Below are positions 25,901-32,054 of a stretch of 64,000 nucleotides of DNA, piece after piece. Both the position numbers and the translations under genes were made by a program. Source of the stretch: Agapetus fuscipes (lineage: Eukaryota; Arthropoda; Insecta; Trichoptera; Glossosomatidae); the NCBI GenBank assembly GCA_951799405.1, contig OX637357.1:682001-746000 (forward strand), given 5' to 3'. Numbering within the stretch: the stretch's first letter is position 1; the number at the start of each line of letters is the position of its first letter. The notes under the pieces are model-generated. The model did no database searches, was not told the origin of the DNA, and was given only the letters and a program-made list of their open reading frames with translations.

Positions 25901-27414
25901 ACATCCCTTTTTTATGATTACTAATGTTCTGTAGATAGGAGATAAACCAATTTCTACATTTCTGGGATCATTCAGACACTTGCATGGTTTGTTGAGAGTT
26001 TCATCAAGTAATTTTTTTTTTGTGTATTTTCTAATGAAAAATAATAATTTGAGTTTGTTGGTGGGTAGTTTCATCTAATAGGAGCATGTTAAATGATTTT
26101 CTTAAAACTAAAGACAAATGAAAAAAAATGCAATCAGTACTAAGAGTGCGGATCCGTGTTCCGGCACTCTAAAGATGATGATGATGGATGATTTATCTCC
26201 TGTGGCGCCATTAAATGGTCCTGGAGCATCTCAAGGCCTTCATGGTTAAGAAAGTTAATTAATGAAGATAATGAAAGTTAGTTAAGCATAGTTAGTTAAG
26301 GTGAAGTATTATAACGTTTGCAATGATTATAAACTTGGATCCAACTCCTGAAAAGTTTTGAAGATTCCACGCATTTACATATGAGCAACCTCCTGCATAT
26401 TCAGCTCCCCGTTGTGCATTTCCACGCAAACACTCTCCAAGTGATTGATTGTGCTGTTGTTTGCTCAGATTGACGGCTCCACGCTGAAGACGCTGTGCAT
26501 GCAGCACGGTCCCCTGCAGAGCTTCCACCTGTACCTGAACCACAGCATCGCCCTGGCCAAGTACTCCACCCGCGAGGAAGCCAGCAAGGTACGCTCACAT
26601 ACTTCCTGAATCTGGCTCTCTGTCTTATCCCCTTCCTCGGAACATTTTCGCGTCACCGTATCCTGGGACGTCCGAGAGGTCTGAAACTGGACAGGGCACC
26701 ATTGAAGATATTTTTGGAGTCCTCTGCGCTTCTTAAATGTCTAATTCACTGAAATCTGCACTCCCATAGACACAAATAGATGCCAAAATATCTGGTGTTG
26801 GTGGTGTCTTTTAAAAACACTTAACTAGTGGTTGTGAGTATTAGTGAAGAATGACTCAATGAAGTGAACTACAGGGGAGTGAGCATCTCCTGTGTTTGGT
26901 GATAGAGTCCGTAAGGTGGCTGCTCCCAACAGCTTGAAATGCCATTCCTGTTTCTTCGCCAAAGCTGAATTCAGAGCGGTTCTTCAATAGGTGTAAGACC
27001 TGCCTCTTGGCTTAAACATTGGCAATCACGTTCAATGACATGTGTCATAAAGAGGCCTTTATCATCAATTGACATTGAAAAGGATGAAACTTTATGATTG
27101 CTTTTGTCCTCCAGGCCCAGACAGCACTAAACAACTGCGTCCTCGGCAACACAACCATCTTCGCTGAATCCCCTGGAGACGCCGATGTCCACATGTTCCT
27201 GGACCACCTGGGCCAGAACTCCGGCAACGGGGCTTGGCGTGGAGCCAGCGGCGGGTCGGCCGGCAAGGGAGGGGGAGCCTCTGACGCCTGGGGCTACGGC
27301 GGGGGACACGCCTCCCCCTGGTCCGAGCCCCCCATGTCTGACCAGAGGTCCACCCCCTCCTCCTCACTGTCCTCCTTCTTGCCGCCAGATCTGCTGGGAG
27401 GAGACACCATGTAA
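5321..27414 (+). CDS. gw: gawky (GW182/TNRC6) gene, coding exons in window
   Basis: Gawky binds Argonaute through GW/WG repeats and recruits poly(A)-binding protein and the CCR4-NOT and PAN2-PAN3 deadenylases, causing microRNA-guided repression in cytoplasmic P-bodies. I read 16 exons whose phases agree across all 15 introns, about 1,529 codons from 5321 to the stop at 27412. Order: GW-rich region (5321-15050; motifs such as GWGMW, DGWGG, TNWDV, DLWEA), UBA domain (about 15076-15185), Q-rich segments (18384-20218), a W-rich linker, the PAM2-like [11 protein letters not shown] (about 23932-23964), a GW/Pro-rich linker with PPPGL, and an RRM (25830 to about 27185) with short C-terminal tail. 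The Drosophila-type start (MRE...DGWG) corresponds to ATG 13029, but open, in-phase exons extend upstream to 5321. The first seen exon begins at an acceptor, so the true 5' end may lie outside the window or start at ATG 5347. Exons are strongly GC-rich and introns AT-rich. Confidence 0.95.
5868..6666 (+). CDS. gw: gawky exon b (799 nt, GW motifs)
   Basis: Acceptor GCTTGTTGCAG|GGC; donor AATG|GTATGT at 6667; enters in phase 0, exits in phase 1. It encodes GWGMWRR at its start and GGWGMP and SGWGSPPS near its end. The middle (about 5990-6290) is AT-rich and Asn/Ile-rich, unlike other gawky exons, but stays open in the required frame. It could hold an unrecognised intron. Confidence 0.75.
6838..7236 (-). 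repeat. RTE-tail fragment followed by a SINE-T2 copy
   Basis: Positions 6838-6941 are the 5' part of the RTE-tail repeat, reversed, ending in AACCTGTAAGTCAAGGAA. Positions 6942-7236 are a nearly complete reversed SINE-T2 ending in its tRNA-like head (ACTCTACCAACTGAGCTAA). Both lie in the gawky intron before exon c. Confidence 0.75.
7327..7449 (+). CDS. gw: gawky exon c
   Basis: Acceptor TTGGTGCAG|GC, donor GATG|GTGAGA. 123 nt, phase 1 to phase 1. Encodes [10 protein letters not shown] and [10 protein letters not shown], both typical GW-type Argonaute-binding sequence. Confidence 0.85.
7600..7815. repeat. Foldback element with GAAACCGGTC box
   Basis: AGATAAAAATAAAAACAAAT at about 7636 pairs with ATTTATTTTTATTTTTATCT near 7790-7808. 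The central part carries the box on both strands: CTGACGATGCAGGCAG (minus strand, near 7725) and GTTTGCGAAACCGGTCATGG (plus strand, 7745-7764). Related half-elements lie at 54187-54310 and 58220-58370. Confidence 0.7.
7993..8056. repeat. Short (about 70-bp) TTTGC-ended repeat, copy 1
   Basis: Core GGATCCAACTCCTGAAAGG followed by TTTTGAAGATTCCACGCATT and TATGAGCAAA. Further copies: 17459-17522, 24512-24585, 26313-26388, and a degenerate one at 12768-12832. The ends are weakly inverted (TTTGC near the start, GCAAA at the end). Confidence 0.75.
8079..8580 (-). mobile_element. RTE-type LINE 3' fragment, second subfamily
   Basis: Positions 8079-8133 match part of the RTE-tail repeat, reversed. 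From 8590 down to about 8160 the minus strand encodes the degenerate LINE C-terminus: [29 protein letters not shown] and [11 protein letters not shown], compare [14 protein letters not shown] in the copy at 55295. Frameshifted and 5'-truncated; lies in a gawky intron. Confidence 0.75.
8599..8892 (+). repeat. SINE-T1, complete copy
   Basis: The tRNA-like head GGTCCGTAGTCCAGTGG (box A) and GGATTCGAGTCCCGGCGGAG (box B) is followed by a body with CTGGGTTGAAAAATTCAT and GGGTCTTGCTTGAGAATTGG. The tail is CAGCGCTCACCAAATAAATC plus AT-rich repeats. Pol III box spacing and AT-rich 3' end identify a tRNA-derived SINE. Confidence 0.85.
8943..9137 (+). CDS. gw: gawky exon d (Gly/Pro-rich)
   Basis: Acceptor TTCTCAG|GT; proposed donor CAAG|GTCTGC is weak, but it gives 195 nt and the phase 1 that the next exon needs. 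Encodes [10 protein letters not shown], a Gly/Pro run and [11 protein letters not shown]. Read-through of the donor would stop at 9167-9169. Confidence 0.8.
9140..9830. other. AT-rich intron sequence without recognised repeats
   Basis: Part of the 3.8-kb gawky intron between exons d and e. I see no gene, palindrome or family member in this stretch. Confidence 0.5.
9830..10085. repeat. Partial copy of MITE family M2
   Basis: It shares internal blocks (AATGTGAGAGTTGTTTTAAG, AGACACATTGGTCCAGTACA, ACATTGCTCATGTGAAATT) with the M2 copies at 29914-30170 and 52040-52297. The terminal inverted repeats are degenerate here. Confidence 0.6.
10089..10268. repeat. Foldback/MITE with about 68-bp inverted arms
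   Basis: AGAGCTCGTTCCCACTCG at 10089 pairs with CAAGTGGGAACGGGCTCT ending at 10268. TTAATCGGAGGTTCCAG pairs with CTGGAACCTCCGATTAA. The loop is about 45 bp. Only a few mismatches separate the arms, suggesting a young insertion in the gawky intron. Single copy in the window. Confidence 0.85.
10758..11213 (-). repeat. Composite SINE: SINE-T1 followed by SINE-T2, same orientation
   Basis: On the minus strand a SINE-T1 starts at 11213 (GGTAGCCCGGTAATCCCGG near its head) and runs to about 11008. It is joined at ACCAAGCTCGTAAAGAGG to a SINE-T2 head (GATAGCTCAATTGGTAGAAT) and body to 10758. The same junction, on the opposite strand, occurs at 43527-43848. Confidence 0.8.
11215..12425. other. AT-rich intron, possible LINE 3' end near 11690
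   Basis: No gene. At about 11680-11815 the minus strand reads CCTCCCCAAAACACAAGC, GCTTACTTTGGGGAG, then a long AT-rich run, resembling the 3' untranslated end of an insect non-LTR element. I cannot assign it to a clade. Confidence 0.35.
12427..12700 (+). repeat. SINE-T1, diverged copy
   Basis: Head CGGTCCATAGTTTAGTGG, then a damaged box B. The body shows AAAGGTCCATCCAGCC, and the tail ACCAAATAAATTATATCC with AT repeats. More diverged than the copies at 8599 and 23480. Confidence 0.7.
12907..13067 (+). CDS. gw: gawky exon e, containing the Drosophila-type start
   Basis: Acceptor GTTGTCAG|GA, donor GGC|GTAAGT. 161 nt, phase 1 to 0. Encodes a Gly/Pro/Ala-rich stretch, then [13 protein letters not shown]. 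The ATG at 13029 matches the place where the Drosophila GW182 protein begins, so it may be an internal start for a shorter isoform. Confidence 0.9.
13145..13250. repeat. Retroelement-like repeat pair, copy 1
   Basis: It shares GGCGAAGGCTGATGGAGGCC and ATATGAGCTGTGGAGCCATC with 50755-50885. It may derive from the C-terminus of a LINE ORF, but frames are broken and the family is not certain. Confidence 0.5.
13289..13432 (+). repeat. RTE-tail repeat, 3' half
   Basis: It runs from TTGAATTGGGTTTTTATATT through CACATGCGGCATGTG to ATCTTTGCAGCTTAGATTAG, with at least four TTAGA units at the end. Lies in the intron between exons e and f. Confidence 0.8.
13695..13806 (+). CDS. gw: gawky exon f, conserved NTNWDVP motif
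   Basis: Acceptor GTTTTGCAG|CAA, donor AACG|GTAAAC. 112 nt, phase 0 to 1. Encodes [17 protein letters not shown] and [10 protein letters not shown], the most conserved part of the N-terminal GW182 Argonaute-binding region. Confidence 0.95.
14080..15427 (+). CDS. gw: gawky exon g: GW-repeat region and UBA domain
   Basis: Acceptor TGGTTACAG|GG at 14079, donor AACAA|GTAAGC at 15428. 1,348 nt, phase 1 to 2. It encodes many Trp motifs ([57 protein letters not shown]). A UBA domain follows (about 15076-15185; core FRLLVDMGY and [19 protein letters not shown]), then a Pro/Gln-rich tail. The large minus-strand ORFs here are antisense shadows of GC-rich codons. Confidence 0.96.
15461..17060 (-). mobile_element. 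RTE-tail copy interrupted by a CR1-like LINE
   Basis: Left part 15461-15572 runs from TCTAAGTTGCAAGGATATAT to CTTACAAAT. The right part resumes at about 16926 with ATCCAAACCTCAAATG and ends near 17060. The intact paralogue at 47630 reads CTTACAAATAAAATCCAAAC without interruption, so the LINE at 15573-16925 is a later insertion. LINE coding sequence of the same RTE continues at 17183-17455. Confidence 0.9.
15573..16925 (+). mobile_element. CR1/Jockey-superfamily LINE, 5'-truncated
   Basis: The ORF from 15591 to the stop at 16709 (372 codons, open at its 5' end) encodes the C-terminal half of a reverse transcriptase: [36 protein letters not shown] and the catalytic [11 protein letters not shown] (YADD-type box with F). 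A thumb and C-terminal region with [15 protein letters not shown] follows. The upstream endonuclease and first RT motifs are missing. A 3' UTR of about 190 bp ends AATAAATAAA and a long A run (16900-16925). The frame is intact over 1.1 kb, so insertion is fairly recent. Confidence 0.85.
17183..17455 (-). pseudogene. RTE-type LINE ORF C-terminus, truncated
   Basis: The minus strand encodes [37 protein letters not shown] and ending [14 protein letters not shown], nearly identical to the end of the longer ORF at 47980-49248. The 5' side is lost where the TTTGC-ended repeat begins at 17459. The element's tail lies at 16926-17060 and 15461-15572. Confidence 0.85.
17459..17522. repeat. Short TTTGC-ended repeat, copy 2
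   Basis: TTTGCAATGATTATAAACTT, then GGATCCAACTCCTGAAAGG and TATGAGCAAA. It abuts the truncated RTE ORF and may mark the truncation point. Confidence 0.75.
17668..18000. repeat. Long foldback element with stem-loop box
   Basis: Arms of about 145 bp: GATGATAAGGATGCAGCATC at 17677 pairs with GATGCTGCATCCTTATCATC near 17978-17997, and CAGGTACGAGCCTTGAAG pairs with CTTCAAGGCTCGTACCTG. The spacer is about 30 bp. Each arm carries TTGAAGAAG, a short stem-loop and TGACGAAACGTAG. Confidence 0.9.
18110..18205 (+). repeat. SINE-T1 fragment
   Basis: TTCATCCAGCCTTACAGCAA, then TCTTGCTTGAG and CGACGACCAAACTCG match the 3' half of the SINE-T1 body. No head or tail. Confidence 0.5.
18384..18540 (+). CDS. 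gw: gawky exon h: Q-rich helical segment
   Basis: Acceptor TTGCTTCCAG|C, donor CAACAG|GTCTCA (weak). 157 nt, phase 2 to 0. Encodes [20 protein letters not shown] and [10 protein letters not shown], a predicted amphipathic helix typical of TNRC6. A 26-bp near-copy of 18426-18451 lies just downstream in the intron (18565-18590). Confidence 0.93.
19246..19380 (+). CDS. gw: gawky exon i
   Basis: Acceptor ATTGCTGCAG|ATC, donor CTGCAG|GTATAG. 135 nt, phase 0 to 0. Encodes [15 protein letters not shown] and [14 protein letters not shown], continuing the Gln-rich helical region. Confidence 0.93.
19515..19725 (-). repeat. RTE-tail repeat, diverged
   Basis: Reversed copy from GATATATTACAATTAGAG to ACAGTATCAGTGGTCAGAC. 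The TTAGA-type tail is missing and divergence is higher than in other copies. Confidence 0.7.
20051..20218 (+). CDS. gw: gawky exon j
   Basis: Acceptor CCTGTTGCAG|AAC, donor CCCTCC|GTAAGT. 168 nt, phase 0 to 0. Encodes [14 protein letters not shown], a Gly run and [20 protein letters not shown], matching the conserved end of the Q-rich region. Confidence 0.93.
20244..20411. repeat. Foldback/MITE family F1, copy 2
   Basis: Complete copy: GGCTGGAAGCCTCATCACC at the left, GATGAGACTTCCAGCCC at the right, with arms of about 65 bp pairing almost perfectly. The loop contains GCCGCCATCTTGGATTGAC, the reverse of the loop in copies 1 and 3. Confidence 0.9.
20420..20590 (+). pseudogene. CR1/L2-type LINE ORF C-terminal remnant
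   Basis: In one frame it reads [15 protein letters not shown], a stop, then [12 protein letters not shown] and RALKTHL, the conserved end of CR1/L2-type ORF2 (FGxRAFxxAAPxxWNxLP). Trp is replaced by a stop codon. Similar pieces: 44320-44525, 50150-50343, 51009-51420. Confidence 0.7.
20594..21013 (+). repeat. Three RTE-tail repeats in tandem, same orientation
   Basis: A 5' part (20594-20714, TCCTTGACTCATAGGTTAG) is followed by a nearly full copy (20715-20950, ending in GATTAGATTAGATT). A third partial (20948-21013) begins TTGGGTTTTTATATTGTAGG. Such head-to-tail stacking fits repeated insertion into the TTAGA-rich end. Confidence 0.75.
21164..22834 (-). mobile_element. Tc1-like DNA transposon, 1,671 bp, perfect ends
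   Basis: The terminal inverted repeats are identical for at least 27 bp (CACCGCCGGACAAAAAAAAT and onward to ACGAGT). Both ends are flanked by TA, the Tc1/mariner target duplication (21162-21163 and 22835-22836). The minus strand carries a transposase gene with an intron (see 21463-22625). Located in the gawky intron between exons j and k. Confidence 0.95.
21463..22625 (-). pseudogene. Tc1-like transposase with a 71-bp intron and one in-frame stop
   Basis: From ATG 22625 to the stop at 21463, about 363 codons after removing the intron. An HTH region ([20 protein letters not shown]) comes first. The DDE motifs are VIFSDESKF (first D), [11 protein letters not shown] (second D) and [11 protein letters not shown] (D and the final E, DD34E type). 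Positions 21793-21863 form a GT-AG intron (donor ACT|GTGAGT, acceptor TTTACAG|ATC) in phase 0; it separates CHRART from INEFKDK. In a run of 13 T (minus strand) an in-frame TAA at 22493-22491 breaks the HTH-to-catalytic linker, so the present copy is probably inactive unless the homopolymer length is a sequencing error. Confidence 0.9.
23010..23167 (+). CDS. gw: gawky exon k: start of silencing domain
   Basis: Acceptor GTTGTTGCAG|AGC, donor GACAA|GTGAGC. 158 nt, phase 0 to 2. Encodes [18 protein letters not shown] and [12 protein letters not shown], diagnostic for the TNRC6/GW182 silencing region. Without splicing the frame ends at TGA right after the donor, supporting the splice. Confidence 0.95.
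23353..23470 (+). repeat. 5S rRNA-derived sequence joined to SINE-T1
   Basis: About 118 nt match 5S rRNA: CCATGTTGAAAGCACCGG, GATCACCCAAGTTAAGCAAC, TTGGGCGCGGATGC, then GGATGGGCTACCGC and ACACCGCGTGTTGTTGG. Several substitutions (for example in box C and loop regions) suggest a pseudogene or a 5S-type SINE head rather than a working gene. SINE-T1 starts about 10 bp downstream in the same orientation. Confidence 0.85.
23471..23787 (+). repeat. SINE-T1, complete copy next to a gawky acceptor
   Basis: Head CCGGTCCGTAGTCCAGTGG and GGATTCGAATCCCGGCGG; body and tail as in 8599-8892; it ends with CATCCTAATATTATTATTAT. Only about 20 bp separate the tail from exon l, so the repeat forms part of that acceptor's upstream region. 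Confidence 0.88.
23808..23964 (+). CDS. gw: gawky exon l: PAM2-like motif
   Basis: Acceptor TTTTTTGCAG|C, donor GGAAG|GTGAGC. 157 nt, phase 2 to 0. Encodes [24 protein letters not shown] and [12 protein letters not shown]. The last block is the PABP MLLE-binding PAM2-like motif of GW182 proteins (core EFxPGxPW). Confidence 0.95.
24026..24217 (+). repeat. RTE-tail repeat, 3' part
   Basis: It runs from TCACCCCTATTTCAGGGAAG through ACCACATGCGGCATG to GCAACTTAGATTAGATTAG. The first 60 bp of the element are missing. Confidence 0.8.
24255..24505 (+). pseudogene. RTE-type LINE C-terminus, decayed
   Basis: AATGAGATGGTTTGGG (MRWFG) opens the fragment. Later the frame reads [19 protein letters not shown], equivalent to VCKDRKKWR in intact copies. 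Several frameshifts. A TTTGC-type short repeat (24512-24585) follows directly. Confidence 0.65.
24512..24585. repeat. Short TTTGC-ended repeat, copy 3
   Basis: GTGCAATGATTATAACCTGG, then CCAACTCCTGAAAGG and CATTACTTATGAGCAA. It abuts a decayed LINE end, as copy 2 does. Confidence 0.75.
24731..24947 (+). CDS. gw: gawky exon m
   Basis: Acceptor GTTGTCTAG|ATG, donor AAGG|GTGAGT. 217 nt, phase 0 to 1. Encodes [19 protein letters not shown], equivalent to the DP-x-TPGSV block after PAM2 in TNRC6, then a Ser/Pro/Thr-rich stretch with [10 protein letters not shown]. The initial ATG is internal, not a start. Confidence 0.94.
24985..25190 (-). repeat. SINE-T1, 3' part
   Basis: Reversed tail AGGATGATTTACTTGGTGAG, then ACCCAGTTGCTGTAAGGC and TATGAATTTTTCAG. 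The tRNA-like head is lost. Confidence 0.7.
25620..25876 (+). CDS. gw: gawky exon n: GW/Pro-rich linker with PPPGL, start of RRM
   Basis: Acceptor GTAATTGCAG|GT, donor GCACAG|GTCAGC. 257 nt, phase 1 to 0. Encodes [28 protein letters not shown] (PPPGL at 25703-25717) and [18 protein letters not shown]. The PPG-phi motif is the ligand type of GYF domains; LLLKNL is RRM strand 1 (RNP2-like). Confidence 0.95.
26313..26388. repeat. Short TTTGC-ended repeat, copy 4
   Basis: GTTTGCAATGATTATAAACT, then GGATCCAACTCCTGAAAAG and ATATGAGCAAC, 80 bp before gawky exon o. It shows that the repeat can occur without an adjacent LINE end. Confidence 0.75.
26469..26588 (+). CDS. gw: gawky exon o: RRM middle
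   Basis: Acceptor TTTGCTCAG|ATT, donor AGCAAG|GTACGC. 120 nt, phase 0 to 0. Encodes [19 protein letters not shown] and [16 protein letters not shown] helix 1 through strand 3. The RNP1-like strand lacks the usual aromatic pair, as is normal for the GW182 RRM, which does not bind RNA in the canonical way. Confidence 0.96.
26890..27010 (+). pseudogene. Possible CR1/L2-type LINE 3' remnant
   Basis: GTGTTTGGTGATAGAGTCC, GGCTGCTCCCAACAGC and TTCAGAGCGGTTCTTC parallel the VFGDRxFxxAAPxxW and FRxxL blocks of the fragment at 20420. Very decayed. Confidence 0.45.
27115..27414 (+). CDS. gw: gawky last coding exon: RRM end and C-terminal tail
   Basis: Acceptor TTGTCCTCCAG|GCC; TAA at 27412-27414. Encodes [20 protein letters not shown], completing the RRM, then HMFLDHLGQ, a Gly/Ser/Trp segment ([24 protein letters not shown]) and a LLGGDTM end. 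Trp motifs in this tail correspond to the CCR4-NOT-contacting C-terminal region of GW182. Confidence 0.95.
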   Translation, partial: AQTALNNCVLGNTTIFAESPGDADVHMFLDHLGQNSGNGAWRGASGGSAGKGGGASDAWGYGGGHASPWSEPPMSDQRSTPSSSLSSFLPPDLLGGDTM

Positions 27415-29913
27415 AGCAGCACGCCGATTACTCTAACTTACAAATGCTGTACTAAAGTCTAAGCTAAGGAAATGAATACACTGCGGGACGGGAAGCACTT
27501 CACATTCAGTAACTCACACAGTTCAAGCCTTTCACTTTAAGTGGCATGCATATATGTTAAACTTAAAGATTCCTCTGCTATCTGTCGTCAGAAAAACAAA
27601 ACTGTGTGATAAAGGAGTTGGAAGATATTCTGTAGAAATGCTGGGCATGTTTTCATGGTTAGAGAATTCAGAAGTGAAAGGATTGAATGAGTTGCTCAGA
27701 TCAGGTGAAATAGCATGGTCTTTATCACTCTGATATGAAAGAAAGACTCAAATTAAACCATGAAACTATTTAAATTTAATGTTGCGCCTGACTGAGAATA
27801 TTAGAGGCTTCCTCTCCATGCGCAAATACAAGGTAACTCATGCACATGTCGCAGGTGTAATTATAAAAGCAAACCTGTACTGTAGATGTACGGCCTTGTG
27901 TTTGTGGAGGGATTTATCAGTTGCCAGTCAGTTTGTGTCTTGTATGGACTGATGTGAAGCGCTTGCCCCTACTGTGTATATTGTAAAACAATACAGATGT
28001 GAGTACAAGATGTCGTCCTCACATCACTTGCCGTTAGGAATAGTTGGGTCAGGAAGGAAGTGACGGCATTTACTGCAACATTAGTATTTGAGACGATGCG
28101 CACAACTCCCCAGGAACAAAGCAGGAGGACCAGGGTGTGTGCCGACACGAACAAGGAGACGCGCTCTGCCAGGCATTTAGGAGAAAGCGGAGTTCCCGCC
28201 GCGGGGGACGCTGAGAGCAATATGAAGTAATACACCACACCAATAATAACAAACAAAATGGAAACTAAACAATTTGATTATGTGATAGAATTGTTGTGCT
28301 TTTTAGGTCATAGTGATTATTGTATTGATCTTGTTTTTAAGAAATAACATTCTATTTAATGAGAGATCCTAGAGGAGTTATTAGCAATTGATGATTATTG
28401 GTAATTGAGTAATGATAATGGAATCGTGACCAAATTTTATAGCGGCCAATTTAATAGTACCTTTACTGGAGATGATTACAAACCATTGTTTCTTCTTTGT
28501 AAGTAAGCTAAGCCTTTGAATATTGATAGTATTGGGGAACCACTCTTCGTCATGTTACAATGTATTATTTAATTCTTCATTTTTACAATTTTAACTTTTC
28601 CCTCGTAAAGAACACACATTGTTTTGCTATATTATTGTAATAGACGTTTATTTTTTGTTTTTATTTCTCTTCAGTGATATTAAATAATTATTATTAGTGA
28701 AAAAAAAACACACACACGATGTAACTGATTATAGTGTTACGCGTAAAACAAAAAAAAACAACAAAAAAACATAAAAAATACAAAGAAACAAAAAAAAAAC
28801 AAAAAAAAAAAGATAATTGAAGTTCTTTAATTAAAGTAATTAAAAATGTGTATTATATTTTAGGCATTTGTTGAAGTTGTGGGAGTTGTGTGTGTGTGTG
28901 AGCGTGTGAGCGTGCATGTGAGAGGATGCTAGGGAATATTAGGGATAACGACTACTTTGTTTCAGCTAGTCCTAGTCAAGCGCTGCCGCCCTGCGTGTGT
29001 GTGTGTGTGTGCGTGCGTGCAGGGAGCAGGAAGCAGGCAGAGGCCGGGCAGGAGCGGGCAGCGCTCTGTGTAACTGTTATTCTAACTGTCTTACTTACTT
29101 ACTATACTTATATACTTACACCGACCCACGAGGTGTGACGTGTAATGATGTGCCTACACAGGTATCAGCCCTTAATTTATCACTAATAATTAAATAATAT
29201 GAATTTAGTCATTCTTAATTTTGCTCATCGACAATTGTTGAACATGATTATATCATATATGTAGCGGTAAGCAATAGCTGTAAGGATATCTACTGAGTAA
29301 CTTGTCTGGCGGTTTTGTAAACATTGGCTCACTAAACAGGTTTTTATATGACATATAAAGTGTTTATTTTTGAGGTGGAAGCGCAGGCGGGCTCGTAGGG
29401 ACAAAACAATACTGATAATATATATTTTTGTAGACTATGAAGACATAAGGAAAAGTGATACCCCGTACACTAAGCAGTTTACAAAGAAATTAATAAAAAA
29501 AAACACACACACACATGAAAGGATTTTTAAATGAAGTGCCATCGATTTACCGACTGAAGTTGTGTGTCCATTCACCTCGGCTTGCTTCCGACGCAACCAA
29601 CCTGAAGACTCACCGCCCGCGGCAAAGCCCGGCTGAATTAGACTCTTCGGAACCTGTGATCTCTGATTATTCTCTGTGCGTGGCCTCAGGCTGCTCCGGC
29701 AACCCATCCCTCAATGTTAAAGAGATAAGATGACAGCGATACAGCAAACGTAAACGCAAGCGGACAAAGATGCTGTCTTATAAGTATGTTCTTAAGAAAC
29801 TTAAAAAGAAATTCAGTTTGAACTGCCAGCTATGATATAAAACCATTGACATTGTCCTAAAACAGTGAAGACCTAAATTGGTAGTAAATGTTTTCTACGT
29901 TGATAAACACAGT

Positions 29914-30170
29914 TCGCTCCCCCAGTTCTTGTTTACCGTATACGCCAATCTTGTCAAATATGACTTTTTCATGCAGTTGTCTTATGAATCAAATTCTACA
30001 CAATCTAAGCTAAGAAAAACCGTAAAACTTGATAATGTGAGAGTTCTTTAAAATATTTTTAAAATAAATTTCTTGTTTTTATAAGACACATTGGTCCAGT
30101 ACACATGCAAACATTGCTCATGTAAAATTTTCTCAATCGCGTATACGATAAACAAGAACTAAGGCAGCGA
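29914..30170. repeat. MITE family M2, copy 2
   Basis: Left end CTCCCCCAGTTCTTGTTTAC and right end GTATACGATAAACAAGAAC are inverted repeats. Internal AGACACATTGGTCCAGTACA is shared with copies at 9830 and 52040. The copy at 52040-52297 is in the opposite orientation. Confidence 0.8.
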
Positions 30171-31334
30171 GTTGGCTTCCAATTGGATCTGTACATTTCA
30201 AAGCGTCCAAAAAGTAGTGACCTCACACTGCCAGGGCAAAGGCTAACTAATAATTTGTTATTGGTTGCTATAGATCTGAGTTACATAGACAAGTGACGTT
30301 AATTCGCTGATTAAAAATTCAAATTTCAAACATTTTGTTCCTAAAAAGTTTGCAAGTTGCATAAAATTTACCAAACAGTTTAGATGCTTGCGTCTCTTCT
30401 TCCTCGATCCACTCCTTCAATCATCTTCATGCCTTCCAATCGGCTGCTGTGTTCAGCGTTTTCTTTTCATTTGACGTATCTTCATTTCTTTGGAGGGAGT
30501 CTGCAATATGTCACCGCATTTGCCAGACTGGTTGATGTGCGCATCTATTTCTCTTACATTGGTGGATGGTTGCAATGGCTCTGCACAAAGTAGCTGTGTA
30601 GGGACTTGCCTTGAGCTGGCAGGCGGCTCTCTCCCGACACCACAATCACTCTGCCTGCAAATGGTTGTACTCATCCACGTGTAATATAAATAGGACCCGA
30701 AATGGAGGCTATATCAAGGCGTTCTTAGTTAGATAAAATGAGGAAAGATGCTCCGAGTTTGAATTCACTGTTAACAGACAAGTGTAAGAAATGCTAAAAA
30801 AAATCTCTACAGTGATGGCAATACTAAAATATCGTGGAAGTTGTGTGTACGCTTAGTAATTTTTTTGTTGATGAATTTGCCAATATTAAAAGTGAAATGA
30901 TTACATCACATCACGGCATTTGAAAAATTATTGTGCGTCGAAACACAAGATGGGGAAAGCAAAAAAGCATAGGACTCCATGTAGGCCATATTCGGGGAGT
31001 GCGCTCCAAGCACTGTGGGCGCTTACAAACCGTTGGGGAGCTCATCGTGAGCAAATATTATGTGCGATTACGACAGCTCAGGCGTTCGCTCGGCGAAAGA
31101 GTTGCTAACTTCACATCAATAATTCATACTGTTCTACAGACAGTTGACAGTTAACATCAACAACACAAATATTAGCCACAATTATTCATCTTAATTAATG
31201 GATTCGAGCCATCAAAATCACTTCAATAATTGAAAAAATTGCTGAAAATATCGGAACCATTAATCAATAACGCATTCTGAGATGAATCTATATTCATTCT
31301 ATCGAGCTTTGACAGCTGCTGTCTGGTTGAAGAT

Positions 31335-31730
31335 CTAATCTAAGTTGCAAATATATGTAACATTAAAGATTCACATTATATGCATTTTCACAGATAGACA
31401 CATATAATTTCGCGCTCACACATGCCGCATGTGGACCTACAACATAAAAACCAAATCTCAAACGGACATACACCCTGCAACTCTTGCCGTCCTTCCCTGA
31501 AACAGGGGTGACATTGGCAAAGTGAACCATTTTCTACAGCATGGGTGGTCAGCCGCATGCCAACCTATATGTCAAGGAATATACATGACATTTTTTTTTT
31601 TTGTAAATCAATAAATAATATACATGGACATCAAAAACTGAGGCATAAAACAAATTTCACTTTTCAATTTCACCCTAGCCGCCAACATCACAGATCAACC
31701 GCCATTTCTTTCTGTCCAATAGTGCGCTTG
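31335..31730 (-). mobile_element. RTE-type LINE 3' end
   Basis: The reversed tail (ATCTAATCTAAGTTGC to TATGTCAAGGAATATAC) is followed by 3' UTR and the end of the ORF region (CAGATCAACCGCCATTTC), as at 4863-5275 and 53412-53825. Confidence 0.75.
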
Positions 31731-32054
31731 AATGCCGTAAGCTAGTCTCGGGTGTTTATATTGCAGTGGATGGATGTAGTTGGGGGAGGGAGCGGCCGGT
31801 GCTCGTTGGGGACGCACCATGCAACTAGTTCAACATAATATATAAATACAATCAACTAGACTTATACCTAAGTAACCTAACTACGTCATTTAGCGAGTAA
31901 GCGGCCGCGGGTGGACGCCGACAGAACCTAACCTAACCTCACAGCCTCGCCGGCAACACTGCAACAGGCCGACGGCTTGCACTCCTCGCAAACAAACAAA
32001 ACAGGGTCGATCGCTAACCATAAAAATTACCCACTAATATTGTTCATTTCGTAT

